This document shows positions 28,304-35,695 of a stretch of DNA of 64,000 nt, in pieces. The stretch covers positions 1,984,001 through 2,048,000 of the forward strand of contig NZ_CP109327.1 of the NCBI RefSeq assembly GCF_035918155.1, written 5' to 3'. The notes below the pieces were generated by a model, which saw nothing but the letters and a program-made list of their open reading frames with translations, was not told where the DNA came from and searched no databases. The stretch is from Streptomyces sp. NBC_01591 (lineage in GTDB: Bacteria; Actinomycetota; Actinomycetes; Streptomycetales; Streptomycetaceae). The position numbers and the translations under genes are program-made. Numbering within the stretch: position 1 is the stretch's first letter; the number at the start of each line of letters is the position of its first letter.

Positions 28304-28320
28304 TTACGTACACCGTACGT
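28304..28320. promoter_or_regulatory. TetR operator, perfect inverted repeat
   Basis: TACGTACACCGTACGTA: 7-base arms TACGTAC/GTACGTA, perfect, with a 3-base centre, in the divergent intergenic region between the TetR and ABC ATPase genes. Confidence 0.75.
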
Positions 28321-28340
28321 AGTGCGATACGGTGGGCCGT

Positions 28341-29318
28341 ATGACAACTACGTACGCTGTACTTAGTGAAGGTCTGGAGAAGCGCTACGGCGATGTCCAC
28401 GCGCTGCGCGGGCTCGATCTCGTGGTCGCCGAGGGCACCGTCTGCGGAGTGCTGGGGCAGAACGGCGCGGGCAAGACCACCGCCGTCCGGGTGCTCACCA
28501 CGTTGACGGCGCCGGACGGCGGCAGCGCCCTGGTCGCGGGCCACGACGTGATGCGCGAGGCGGGCGCGGTGCGCGCGGCGATCGGCGTCACCGGGCAGGA
28601 CACCTCGGTCGACGGCGAACTGTCCGGCCGGCAGAACCTGCGGCTCTTCGCCAAGCTGCAGCGGTTCCGCGGCGAGACGGCACGCGCCCGCGCCGACGAG
28701 CTCCTGGACCGCTTCGAGCTGACCGAGGCGGCCGACCGCCCGGCCCGCACCTACTCGGGCGGCATGCGCCGCCGCCTCGACCTCGCCGCCAGCCTGCTGA
28801 CCCGCCCGCGGGTGCTCTTCCTGGACGAACCGACCACCGGTCTCGACCCGCACAGCCGCAACCAGGTCTGGGCGGCGGTACGGGAGCTGGCCGACCGGGG
28901 CACGACCGTGCTGCTCACCACGCAGTACCTGGAGGAGGCCGATCAGCTGGCCGACGACATCGTGCTGATCGACCGGGGCCGGGCCGCCCACCGCGGCACC
29001 CCCGCCGAGCTGAAGTCCCGCATCGGCAGTTACGCCGAAGTGGTCGTCGCCCATGAGTCGGCACTGGTCCCGGCGGCCGGCGTGCTCGACCAGCTCACCG
29101 GCACCGAACCGGTGCTCGACCACGAGCGCCGCACCGTGGGCGCCGTCGCGACCGACGCCACGCTCACCCTGCCCCGTATCGTCCGCGAACTCGACGCGGC
29201 GGGCGTACCGCTGGTCGACGCGAGCCTGCGCCCGCCCACGCTCGACGAGGTCTTCCTCCGCCTGACCGACCGCGGCGACGGCCGCACCTCCCCGCCCCTG
29301 AAGGAGACGGCAGCATGA
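28341..29318 (+). CDS. DrrA-like ABC transporter ATPase (drug exporter)
   Basis: A 325-residue daunorubicin-resistance-type ATPase. It has Walker A GQNGAGKTTA, signature YSGGMRRRLDLA, Walker B RVLFLDEPTTG and the family C-terminal domain ending LRPPTLDEVFLRLTD. The ATG at 28341 was chosen; a GTG nine bases upstream is less likely. Codons 3-9 contain the second TetR operator, so the repressor would block elongation as well as initiation. The stop overlaps the permease start (ATGA), giving a coupled two-gene exporter operon. Confidence 0.93.
   Translation: MTTTYAVLSEGLEKRYGDVHALRGLDLVVAEGTVCGVLGQNGAGKTTAVRVLTTLTAPDGGSALVAGHDVMREAGAVRAAIGVTGQDTSVDGELSGRQNLRLFAKLQRFRGETARARADELLDRFELTEAADRPARTYSGGMRRRLDLAASLLTRPRVLFLDEPTTGLDPHSRNQVWAAVRELADRGTTVLLTTQYLEEADQLADDIVLIDRGRAAHRGTPAELKSRIGSYAEVVVAHESALVPAAGVLDQLTGTEPVLDHERRTVGAVATDATLTLPRIVRELDAAGVPLVDASLRPPTLDEVFLRLTDRGDGRTSPPLKETAA
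28349..28365. promoter_or_regulatory. Second TetR operator, inside the ATPase coding sequence
   Basis: TACGTACGCTGTACTTA: the same inverted repeat as at 28304 with one arm mismatch, 45 bases away centre to centre, covering codons 3-9 of the ABC ATPase. Confidence 0.65.
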
Positions 29319-30142
29319 GCAGCACGACACTGGTCCACGAGCGGCCCGCCACACCCGCCACAAGCACCCCCGTCGCCGACGGCCTGGCCATGCTGGGCCG
29401 CCATCTGCAGCGGATCAAGGCGGCCCCGGGCGTGGTGATCCTGACCCAGACCATGCCGATCACCATGCTGCTGTTCTTCGGGTACGTGTTCGGCAGCGCA
29501 CTGGCCATGCCCGGTCAGGAGTACCGCGCGTTCCTGGTGCCGGGTCTGCTGGCCGCGACAGCCGCGGGCGGCATCATGACCGGGATGTTCCAGTCCGCGC
29601 AGGACTGCCACCGCGGGGTGATGGACCGCTTCCGCGCACTGCCGATGAGCCGGCCCGCCGTGCCGTTCGGCCAGACCGCCGCCGACCTGCTGACCACGGC
29701 CGTCGGCATGGTCCCGCTGGCCCTGGTCGGGCTCGCGGTCGGCTGGCGGATCGAGGGCGGACCGCTCGCCGCCCTGGGCGCCTTCGGGCTGCTGCTGCTG
29801 TTCCGCTTCGCCACGTCCTGGGTGGGCTGCTGGCTGGGCCTGCTGATCCGCAACGAGGAGGCGGCGGGCCAGCTGGGCAGTGCCACCTTCGTCCTGCCGC
29901 TGCTGTCGAGCGCGTACATCCCGACCGACAATCTGCCGCACTGGCTGCGGACGGTCGCGGAGTGGAACCCGATCAGCGCGATGGCCTCGGCCACCCGCGA
30001 CCTGTTCGGCAACGCGCCCCCGGCGGCCGACGCCGCCTGGCCGGTCACCCACCCGGTGGCCGGGACGCTCGCCTGGTCGGCGGTGCTCCTCACGGTGTTC
30101 GTGCCGCTGTCCGTACGGCGTTACGCGCGCGGCGGCGAATGA
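29315..30142 (+). CDS. ABC-2 type permease (DrrB-like)
   Basis: A 275-residue membrane protein with six hydrophobic helices, including VVILTQTMPITMLLFFGYVF and FLVPGLLAATAAGGIMTGMF, and the ABC-2 signature region SAYIPTDNLPHWLRTVAEWNPISAM split across a loop. It pairs with the upstream ATPase (4-base overlap) to expel hydrophobic drugs. It is convergent with a TetR gene 18 bases downstream. Confidence 0.92.
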   Translation: MSSTTLVHERPATPATSTPVADGLAMLGRHLQRIKAAPGVVILTQTMPITMLLFFGYVFGSALAMPGQEYRAFLVPGLLAATAAGGIMTGMFQSAQDCHRGVMDRFRALPMSRPAVPFGQTAADLLTTAVGMVPLALVGLAVGWRIEGGPLAALGAFGLLLLFRFATSWVGCWLGLLIRNEEAAGQLGSATFVLPLLSSAYIPTDNLPHWLRTVAEWNPISAMASATRDLFGNAPPAADAAWPVTHPVAGTLAWSAVLLTVFVPLSVRRYARGGE

Positions 30143-30160
30143 CCGCCGGGCACCGGGCGC

Positions 30161-30769
30161 TCACCGGGGCAGCACACAGGGCCGGTCCAGGGCACCGAGC
30201 AGGCTGATGAAGCTCGACTCCAGGAAGGCTCCGAGCTCCGCCGACGCGTCCGGTCCGCCGCGCGGCCAGCTGGTCACGGCCTCCTCCGCGAACGCCGTCC
30301 AGGCCCGGGCTGCGACGGCCAGCCGCGGCGAGTCCGGCATCCCGAGCCGCCGCTGCCCCTCCGCCACCCGCCGGGCGAGGGTGGCCCTGGTTCCGTCGAC
30401 GATGTCCTCCACCACGGGGTGACTGCCCGCGGCACCGCGGACCAGGGCGAGATAGACCTTGCGGTGCTCCAGCACGTACAGCACGAAGCCGGCGATGAAC
30501 GACCGCAGCCAGGGGACGGGCCCCAGCGAGGGGTCCGGTTCCGTGGCTGCGACGAAGTCGTCGCACTCCTGCTGCACCACGGCGCGGTAGAAGTCGCGCT
30601 TGGAGTCGAAATAGTGGAAGAGCAGCCCTCGCGAGATGCCGGCCCGCCGGGCCACGTCGTCCGTGGAGAGTTCGTCCAGCGACCGGTCGGCGAGCATGTC
30701 CAGGCCGATGGCGACCAGCTGGGCCCTTCGTTCGTCGGGGCTCAGGCGCGCGGCTCGCTTTTCGGACAT
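30161..30769 (-). CDS. TetR-family transcriptional regulator
   Basis: A 202-residue TetR protein. The helix-turn-helix is at about residues 12-60 (LSTDDVARRAGISRGLLFHY, FDSKRDFYRAVV) and is followed by a ligand domain with two conserved helical bundles (PWLRSFIAGFVLYVLEHRKV). The start is ATG 30769. It has no divergent partner; the 241 bases upstream lead to a small gene on the same strand. The target is unknown; I found no matching operator elsewhere in the window. Confidence 0.88.
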   Translation of the reverse strand: MSEKRAARLSPDERRAQLVAIGLDMLADRSLDELSTDDVARRAGISRGLLFHYFDSKRDFYRAVVQQECDDFVAATEPDPSLGPVPWLRSFIAGFVLYVLEHRKVYLALVRGAAGSHPVVEDIVDGTRATLARRVAEGQRRLGMPDSPRLAVAARAWTAFAEEAVTSWPRGGPDASAELGAFLESSFISLLGALDRPCVLPR

Positions 30770-31010
30770 ACGTACAGTCTAGAAGTGGTTCTGCGCCGAA
30801 GTACTTTCGAAGGCCCTGGCCGTCACCCTCCGGCGCCCCGCGAACACACCGAAGCGCTGCTGTGGGCCCTGGGGATGACGGGAGGGCGGACAGCAGCGCA
30901 GCGCCGGGACGGTGCGGTCGCCCACGGCCCCGAGCGGGGGGCCGGGCGACGGCCCCTGGCCGGGGAGCCCGGGCGGAGGACCGGATGAGCGGTCGTGACG
31001 GGCCGTCGGG

Positions 31011-31274
31011 TCAGCGGCGGCTGCCGAAGAGCGAACGCCGGAGCCGTCGCAGCGGCGCGAAGAGCGAGACCCGCGCGCTCTTGCTCCGACGACGGTGGGC
31101 GGCATCGCGCGAGGTGAGCTCGCGCATCAGCAACGTCGCCTCCGCGGCCTCCCGCTGCGGCACGGCAGGTCCGCCGAGCACCGCGAGATGGCGGTCGAGG
31201 CGCGAACTCGTCGCACCGCTCCCGCATGTGATGGCAGGCACACGCGGCCTGCTCCGCATCGCTATCTGTTCCAT
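31011..31274 (-). CDS. Small basic hypothetical protein
   Basis: An 87-residue protein beginning MEQIAMRSRPRVPAITCGSG and ending in a strongly basic tail (LRRLRRSLFGSRR). A GGGGAG ribosome site lies five bases before the ATG at 31274, which separates it from background. There is no signal peptide or membrane helix. I believe similar small proteins occur across Streptomyces, but no function is known to me. The 302 bases between it and the SGNH hydrolase stop contain no gene, only the terminator at 31506-31531. Confidence 0.62.
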   Translation of the reverse strand: MEQIAMRSRPRVPAITCGSGATSSRLDRHLAVLGGPAVPQREAAEATLLMRELTSRDAAHRRRSKSARVSLFAPLRRLRRSLFGSRR

Positions 31275-31505
31275 GTCACTCCCCACCCGTACGAGGGCAC
31301 CCGGCCCGGGCAGGTTAACCCTATCGCCCCGCGACGACACTCGTGTATCCCGGTCGCAGGATTGCGCACACACGTATGGGGGCTGACACCTCACTTATGA
31401 ATCTGCCTGATTTCAGGGCGAGTTGGACAGAACGGAAACGGACGGCGTCGCTCCGGCCATGGTCCCGCCACGGGCGTCACGGGCCGCCCTGGCGCCCCGC
31501 CGGAC

Positions 31506-31531
31506 GGAGACCCCGGCGAACAGGGGTCTCC
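31506..31531 (-). terminator. Hairpin terminator after the SGNH hydrolase gene
   Basis: Perfect 9-base stem GGAGACCCC/GGGGTCTCC with an 8-base loop, 46 bases past the stop at 31577. There is no U-run, as is usual for Streptomyces terminators. Confidence 0.6.
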
Positions 31532-31576
31532 TGCCCGTCAGACGGCTGAACGGGCCCGGCACATGCGTGGGTGGCG

Positions 31577-32386
31577 TCAGGCCGCCGAGTCGAGGACGGG
31601 CAGGTAGCCGCCCGACTGTCCGGCGGCGGTGGGGTGGTAGGACTCGCCGATGTTGAGCCAGTTGAGGCTGTGCAGCCAGGCACTTCCGGAGCAGATCTCG
31701 TGACCGGTGAACGTCCCCGCGACGTCGGCGTAGGCGAAGCCGTGGTCGGCCGCGCGCTTGGCGGTCGCCGCATTGAGGTAGTCGGCCGCCCCGTTGATCG
31801 CGGTGCGCACCTTGTCGCTCAGACCGACGGCGCAGGTGCCGCCGATCTCGTAGAAGCGCGGGTATCCGAGAACGACGACACGGGCGGCCGGCGCCTTGGC
31901 CTGGATCGCCGAGTACACCGAGTCGAGGTTGCCGGGCAGGGTGGAGTCGACATAGCTGCGGGCCGTGGCGATCCGGTTGAGGCAGGTGGCCTCGGACTGG
32001 AGGACACAGGTGGTCATGACGTCGGCGAAGCCCGCGTCATTGCCGCCGATGGAGATCGAGACGAGGTCGGTCGAGGAGCTGAGGGGGCCGAGCTGATTGG
32101 CCTTCACATCACCCGTACGAGCGCCCGAGCAAGCGGTGAAGGCGAACGAGGCGGGCGAGTTGGCGGCGGCCCAGAGGGCGGGATACGCCTTGGTGCTGCG
32201 CTTGCAGGCACCACTGGCACTGTCGTAACTGCCGGACCCGACACCCGAGGAGTACGAATCGCCGAGGGCGACGTAGTCGACGGCCTGAACAGACGTTGCG
32301 GCGTTGGCGGTGGCCGCTCCGGTCAGAGCGAGTACGGCACCGAGCAGGAGCGAGGACGAGAGCGCCGCGAGTCTGGACATCTTCAT
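31577..32386 (-). CDS. Secreted SGNH/GDSL lipase-esterase
   Basis: A 269-residue enzyme with a signal peptide (residues 1-29, ending ATANAA). Block I GDSYSSGVGSG holds the catalytic Ser, block III ISIGGNDAGF the oxyanion Asn, and block V SYHPTAAGQ the catalytic His. Six Cys can form the three disulfides known in this Streptomyces family, which hydrolyses short- and medium-chain esters and phospholipids. From memory it is close to S. coelicolor SCO1725. It is divergent from an AAA ATPase gene over 218 bases. Confidence 0.95.
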   Translation of the reverse strand: MKMSRLAALSSSLLLGAVLALTGAATANAATSVQAVDYVALGDSYSSGVGSGSYDSASGACKRSTKAYPALWAAANSPASFAFTACSGARTGDVKANQLGPLSSSTDLVSISIGGNDAGFADVMTTCVLQSEATCLNRIATARSYVDSTLPGNLDSVYSAIQAKAPAARVVVLGYPRFYEIGGTCAVGLSDKVRTAINGAADYLNAATAKRAADHGFAYADVAGTFTGHEICSGSAWLHSLNWLNIGESYHPTAAGQSGGYLPVLDSAA

Positions 32387-32604
32387 GGAACCTCCCTTGG
32401 ACCGACCGACGGGATCTCCGCCCGGTCTGCCGAGTCCGTGGTAGCAGTACCGGCACCCTCATCGGAAGTGTGCATGCCAAGTTGCTCCCGTGACTCGAGC
32501 TCCCCTCCGCGCCCCCTTGAGCCCGCGTCAGTTCCGTGAACACTGCCGGGAAAGGGGAACAAGGCAGTGAAACCCGGGTGCGCCGGGTACCCCCTTGCCG
32601 GATC

Positions 32605-33708
32605 ATGGGCGCCATGTCCGCCAATCCCGAGTCCGCTCTGCCGATCCGGCTCACCGTCGACGACAGCGATTCCCCGTCGGATGTCGTCGACGCGCTGTTC
32701 CTCGGCCGTTTCGCGACGGGCGAGCAGCCGTACTCGCACAGCTCCTCCCTGGAACGCGTCAAGGCCGGGGCGACCCTGCTGCCCCCGGCCGCCAAGGTGC
32801 TGCGCGCCGCCCGCGACGACGACCGCAGCGCCACGCTCGCCGAGGGCGACGGCTGGACGCTGCTCATCTCGCGGTGGAACCGCGGCGCCGATGTCACGGT
32901 CACCGCGACCGGCCCGGAACTGGCCCGGCGCATCCTCGACCAGGCGACGGACGGTGCCCTGGACGAGCCCGAACCCCAGCCCGAGAACGTGACGATGGGC
33001 TTCTGGTACGTCTCTCCGCGCCGCGGCCCGCACCGCACCACCCGGCAGATCGCCGCCGGCACCTGGGACGAGGTCCGCGGCAACTACACGGCGCCGGTGG
33101 CCGATGCCATGGACCGGCTGATGAACGTCACGCCCGACGACATCGCCGGCCGGCTGCTCCTGCTGCACGGCCCACCGGGCACCGGCAAGACGTCCGCGCT
33201 GCGCACGCTCGCGCGCTCGTGGCGGGACTGGTGCCAGGTCGACTGCGTGCTCGACCCCGAGCGGCTCTTCAACGACGTCGGCTATCTGATGGACATCGCG
33301 ATCGGCGAGGACGACGGCACGTCCAAGGGCCGGTGGCGGCTGCTGCTGCTGGAGGACTGCGACGAGCTGATCCGCGGCGAGGCCAAGCACACCGCCGGCC
33401 AGGCGCTGTCCCGGCTGCTGAACCTCACCGACGGGCTGCTCGGACAGGGCCGCAATGTGCTGGTGGGCGTCACCACCAACGAGGACCTGGAGCGGCTCCA
33501 TCCGGCCGTGGTCAGGCCCGGCCGCTGCCTCGCCAGGATCGAGGTGGGCTCACTGACCCGCAAGGAGGCGGTGGCCTGGCTGGGTACGGAGGAAGGACTG
33601 GGCCGCGAGGCCACGACACTCGCCGAGCTGTACGCACTGCGGCGCGGAAGCGGCCCCGCGTCGGTGCCGAAGCAGGACTCCGGGGCGGACGCAGGCCTGT
33701 ACCTCTGA
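32605..33708 (+). CDS. AAA-type ATPase with N-terminal DUF5925-like domain
   Basis: A 367-residue protein. The N-terminal 150 residues (RLTVDDSDSPSDVVDALFLG ...) fit the domain often annotated DUF5925. A AAA module follows, with Walker A GPPGTGKTS, Walker B LLLLEDCDE, sensor VTTNED and arginine finger in VRPGRCLARIE. That final piece is typical of classical AAA proteins such as the BCS1/Cdc48 type. Substrate unknown; it is probably a soluble remodelling ATPase. ATG 32605 or 32614 are both possible; neither has a strong ribosome site. It is convergent with a GntR gene. Confidence 0.85.
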   Translation: MGAMSANPESALPIRLTVDDSDSPSDVVDALFLGRFATGEQPYSHSSSLERVKAGATLLPPAAKVLRAARDDDRSATLAEGDGWTLLISRWNRGADVTVTATGPELARRILDQATDGALDEPEPQPENVTMGFWYVSPRRGPHRTTRQIAAGTWDEVRGNYTAPVADAMDRLMNVTPDDIAGRLLLLHGPPGTGKTSALRTLARSWRDWCQVDCVLDPERLFNDVGYLMDIAIGEDDGTSKGRWRLLLLEDCDELIRGEAKHTAGQALSRLLNLTDGLLGQGRNVLVGVTTNEDLERLHPAVVRPGRCLARIEVGSLTRKEAVAWLGTEEGLGREATTLAELYALRRGSGPASVPKQDSGADAGLYL

Positions 33709-33737
33709 GCCCGGCGGCTCGCCGCCCCGCTCCCGGC

Positions 33738-34115
33738 TCACCCCGTCCCGTACGCCGCCCGCACCGCGTCCTGCGCCAGGGACAGTGCCTCGTCCCGGGA
33801 CAGGCCCAGCCGCCGCGCCTGCTCCGCGTACTCCTGTGCCGCGGCCGCCGCATGACGGTCCGCCGCGTCACCGGCGGCGGCGATGAACGTGCCGTTGCGC
33901 CCACGGGTCTCGATCACCCCGTCGGCCTCCAGCGCGCGGTACGCCTTCGCGACGGTGTTCGCGGCGAGGCCGAGCTCCTCGGCGAAGCCGCGTACCGTCG
34001 GAAGTCTGAAACCGACGGGCAGCGCGCCGGAGCGGGCCAGTTCGGAGATCTGCGTGCGCAGTTGCTCGTACGGGGCGGTACCGGCATCCGGATCAAGAGC
34101 GATCTTCAGGGTCAC
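33738..34115 (-). CDS. Short GntR-family regulator (YtrA-like)
   Basis: A 125-residue protein consisting of the GntR winged helix (residues about 15-80: PYEQLRTQISELARSGALPV, TVRGFAEELGLAANTVAKAY, RALEADGVIETRGRNGTF) and a short helical tail. This is the YtrA-type GntR layout that lacks a large ligand domain and usually controls a neighbouring ABC transporter. No such transporter is adjacent; the divergent gene encodes an acetyltransferase. The GTG start at 34115 follows GGGGGAGA. Confidence 0.85.
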   Translation of the reverse strand: MTLKIALDPDAGTAPYEQLRTQISELARSGALPVGFRLPTVRGFAEELGLAANTVAKAYRALEADGVIETRGRNGTFIAAAGDAADRHAAAAAQEYAEQARRLGLSRDEALSLAQDAVRAAYGTG

Positions 34116-34195
34116 GCCCCGATTCTCCCCCACGTCCGCCCCACCGCCGGAAATTCAGGGGCGGCCGGTGGTGGCCCACGCGTAACGTCCGGCCC

Positions 34196-35113
34196 ATGAC
34201 TGTCATCGTTCGCGACTTCCTCCCCGCCGACGCGGAGGACTGGGTGCGGGTCCGGCGTGCCGCGCTGCCCTTCATGGTGACGACGCCCGAGTGCGTCACC
34301 TTCGAACTGGCCACGGCCCACCCGGACAAGCGCTCCCGGCTGCTGGTCGCCGAGGAGGACGGGGAACTCATCGGGACCGCGCAGGTCGGCCTCGTCCACG
34401 ACAGCCCCGAACCCGGGCTGGGGTTCTGCAACACGTACACGCATCCGGACCGTACCGGGCGCGGGGCGGGTGCGCTGCTGCTGAGCACGGCCGAGGAGTA
34501 CCTGGCGCGGGAGGGCGCGACCGCGATCTACACCTGGGTGCTCGCCACCCCGTCGAACCTGGCCTTCGCCGAGAAGCGCGGCTATGCGCCGAGCCGACCG
34601 GCGCACTTCCTCCACCTCGATCTGACCGGGCCGCTGCCGCTCCGTCAGGAACTCCCGCCGGGCGTAGAGCTGCGTACCGGCGCGGACTTCGCGGACGACC
34701 CGCGCCCGCTCTTCGAGGCGGACGCCGAGACCACGGCCGACGAGCCGAGCGACACCCCGATGGAGCTGTCCGACTACGAGGACTGGCTGAATCACACCTG
34801 GCGCACCCCCGCGCTCGACCACGAGCTCACCTCGGTCGCGGTGGTGGACGGGGAAGTCGCGGCGTTCAGCGCCGCGGAGACCGATGGTCTGACCCGGTAC
34901 ATGTCCGGGATGACCGGCACCCGCCGCGCGTACCGCAACCGGGGCCTGGCCAAGCTCGCCAAGAACGACTCGCTGCACCGGGCGCGCGCCGCCGGGTACA
35001 CGGACGCGTACACCGGCAATGACGCGGACAACGGCCCGATGCTGGCCATCAATCGATGGTTCGGCTACGAGATCTGTGCCACGGAGGTGCGCCATGTCCG
35101 CAAGCTCGGCTGA
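34196..35113 (+). CDS. GNAT N-acetyltransferase, duplicated domain
   Basis: A 305-residue protein with two GNAT folds. The N-terminal one (residues 1-150) has the acetyl-CoA loop in HPDRTGRGAGALLL and AEKRGYAPS; the C-terminal one has GTRRAYRNRGLAKLAKNDSL and NRWFGYEI. Tandem GNATs of this kind include mycothiol synthase-like and antibiotic-modifying enzymes; the substrate here is unknown. Start ATG 34196. The 3' end overlaps the DUF402 gene by 20 bases, so the two are coupled. Confidence 0.88.
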   Translation: MTVIVRDFLPADAEDWVRVRRAALPFMVTTPECVTFELATAHPDKRSRLLVAEEDGELIGTAQVGLVHDSPEPGLGFCNTYTHPDRTGRGAGALLLSTAEEYLAREGATAIYTWVLATPSNLAFAEKRGYAPSRPAHFLHLDLTGPLPLRQELPPGVELRTGADFADDPRPLFEADAETTADEPSDTPMELSDYEDWLNHTWRTPALDHELTSVAVVDGEVAAFSAAETDGLTRYMSGMTGTRRAYRNRGLAKLAKNDSLHRARAAGYTDAYTGNDADNGPMLAINRWFGYEICATEVRHVRKLG

Positions 35114-35588
35114 GACCGCTCTGGTGGTCGCCCTGGTGAAGGCAGGGCGGACCAAGATCCGGTATCCGGCGGATGTGATCCGCGACGACGGGGTCCGGGT
35201 GGCGGTGCGTGCGCCGTGGGCGGCGCCGGGGGTCCGCGACTTCGGCTTCGTACGGTTCGAGCCGGGCGATGTGTTCACCGAACACTACTGGCGCGACCGC
35301 TGGTTCGCCGTGAAGGAGGTCCGTACCGGCACGGGCGGGCTCAAGGGCTGGTACTGCGACATCACCCGCCCCGCGGTGCTTCGGGACGGGGAGCTCCTGG
35401 TGGAGGACCTGGACCTCGATCTGTGGGTGTCGGCGGACGGCTCGTCCGTACTGCGGCTGGACGAGGACGAGTTCGAGGAGAGCGGTCTCACCGCACGCGA
35501 TCCGGCGGCGGCCGACGCGGCGCGCCGGGCGCTGGACGAACTGGAGCACCTGTCCCGCACGGAGGGTCTCGCGCCGTTGCTGGACTGA
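35094..35588 (+). CDS. DUF402 domain protein (nucleoside phosphatase-like fold)
   Basis: A 164-residue protein. The motifs VFTEHYWRDRWFAVKEV, LKGWYCDITRPAVL and DLDLDLWVSADG match DUF402, a beta-barrel family that includes nucleoside-diphosphate phosphatases and the 5'-cap-like FomD. Residues W-Y-C-D and the Asp cluster DLDLDLWV are the expected metal site. The ATG at 35094 lies behind GGAGGTGCGCC and inside the end of the GNAT gene. Function in this strain unknown. Confidence 0.88.
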   Translation: MSASSAETALVVALVKAGRTKIRYPADVIRDDGVRVAVRAPWAAPGVRDFGFVRFEPGDVFTEHYWRDRWFAVKEVRTGTGGLKGWYCDITRPAVLRDGELLVEDLDLDLWVSADGSSVLRLDEDEFEESGLTARDPAAADAARRALDELEHLSRTEGLAPLLD

Positions 35589-35616
35589 CAGGCCGGACAG
35601 GCCCAAGCGGCCCTAC

Positions 35617-35695
35617 GCCGTGTCCGTGAAGTCCCGCCTGGCTCGCGGCGCCTGGCACGCCCTCCGGGCGTACGACGGGACTTCACGGACACGGC
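35617..35695. terminator. Long inverted repeat between convergent genes, bidirectional terminator or small mobile repeat
   Basis: Perfect 20-base arms: GCCGTGTCCGTGAAGTCCCG at 35617-35636 and its complement at 35676-35695, separated by 39 bases. It lies between the DUF402 stop (+) and touches the TAG of the methyltransferase fusion gene (-) at 35696. It would stop transcription from both sides. The long spacer and perfect arms would also fit a miniature inverted-repeat element. Confidence 0.65.

Noticed and set aside
30419..30988. A 189-codon plus-strand frame over the TetR gene at 30161-30769
   Set aside because: Mostly antisense to a clear TetR gene, no ribosome site or recognisable domain.
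31275..31576. Possible extra small gene between the 87-residue protein and the SGNH hydrolase
   Set aside because: Frames here have no ribosome site, and the region contains a clear hairpin terminator; nothing else was found.
35617..35695. Ends of an insertion sequence
   Set aside because: Only 39 bases lie between the arms, so there is no transposase. A terminator or miniature repeat is the most that can be said.
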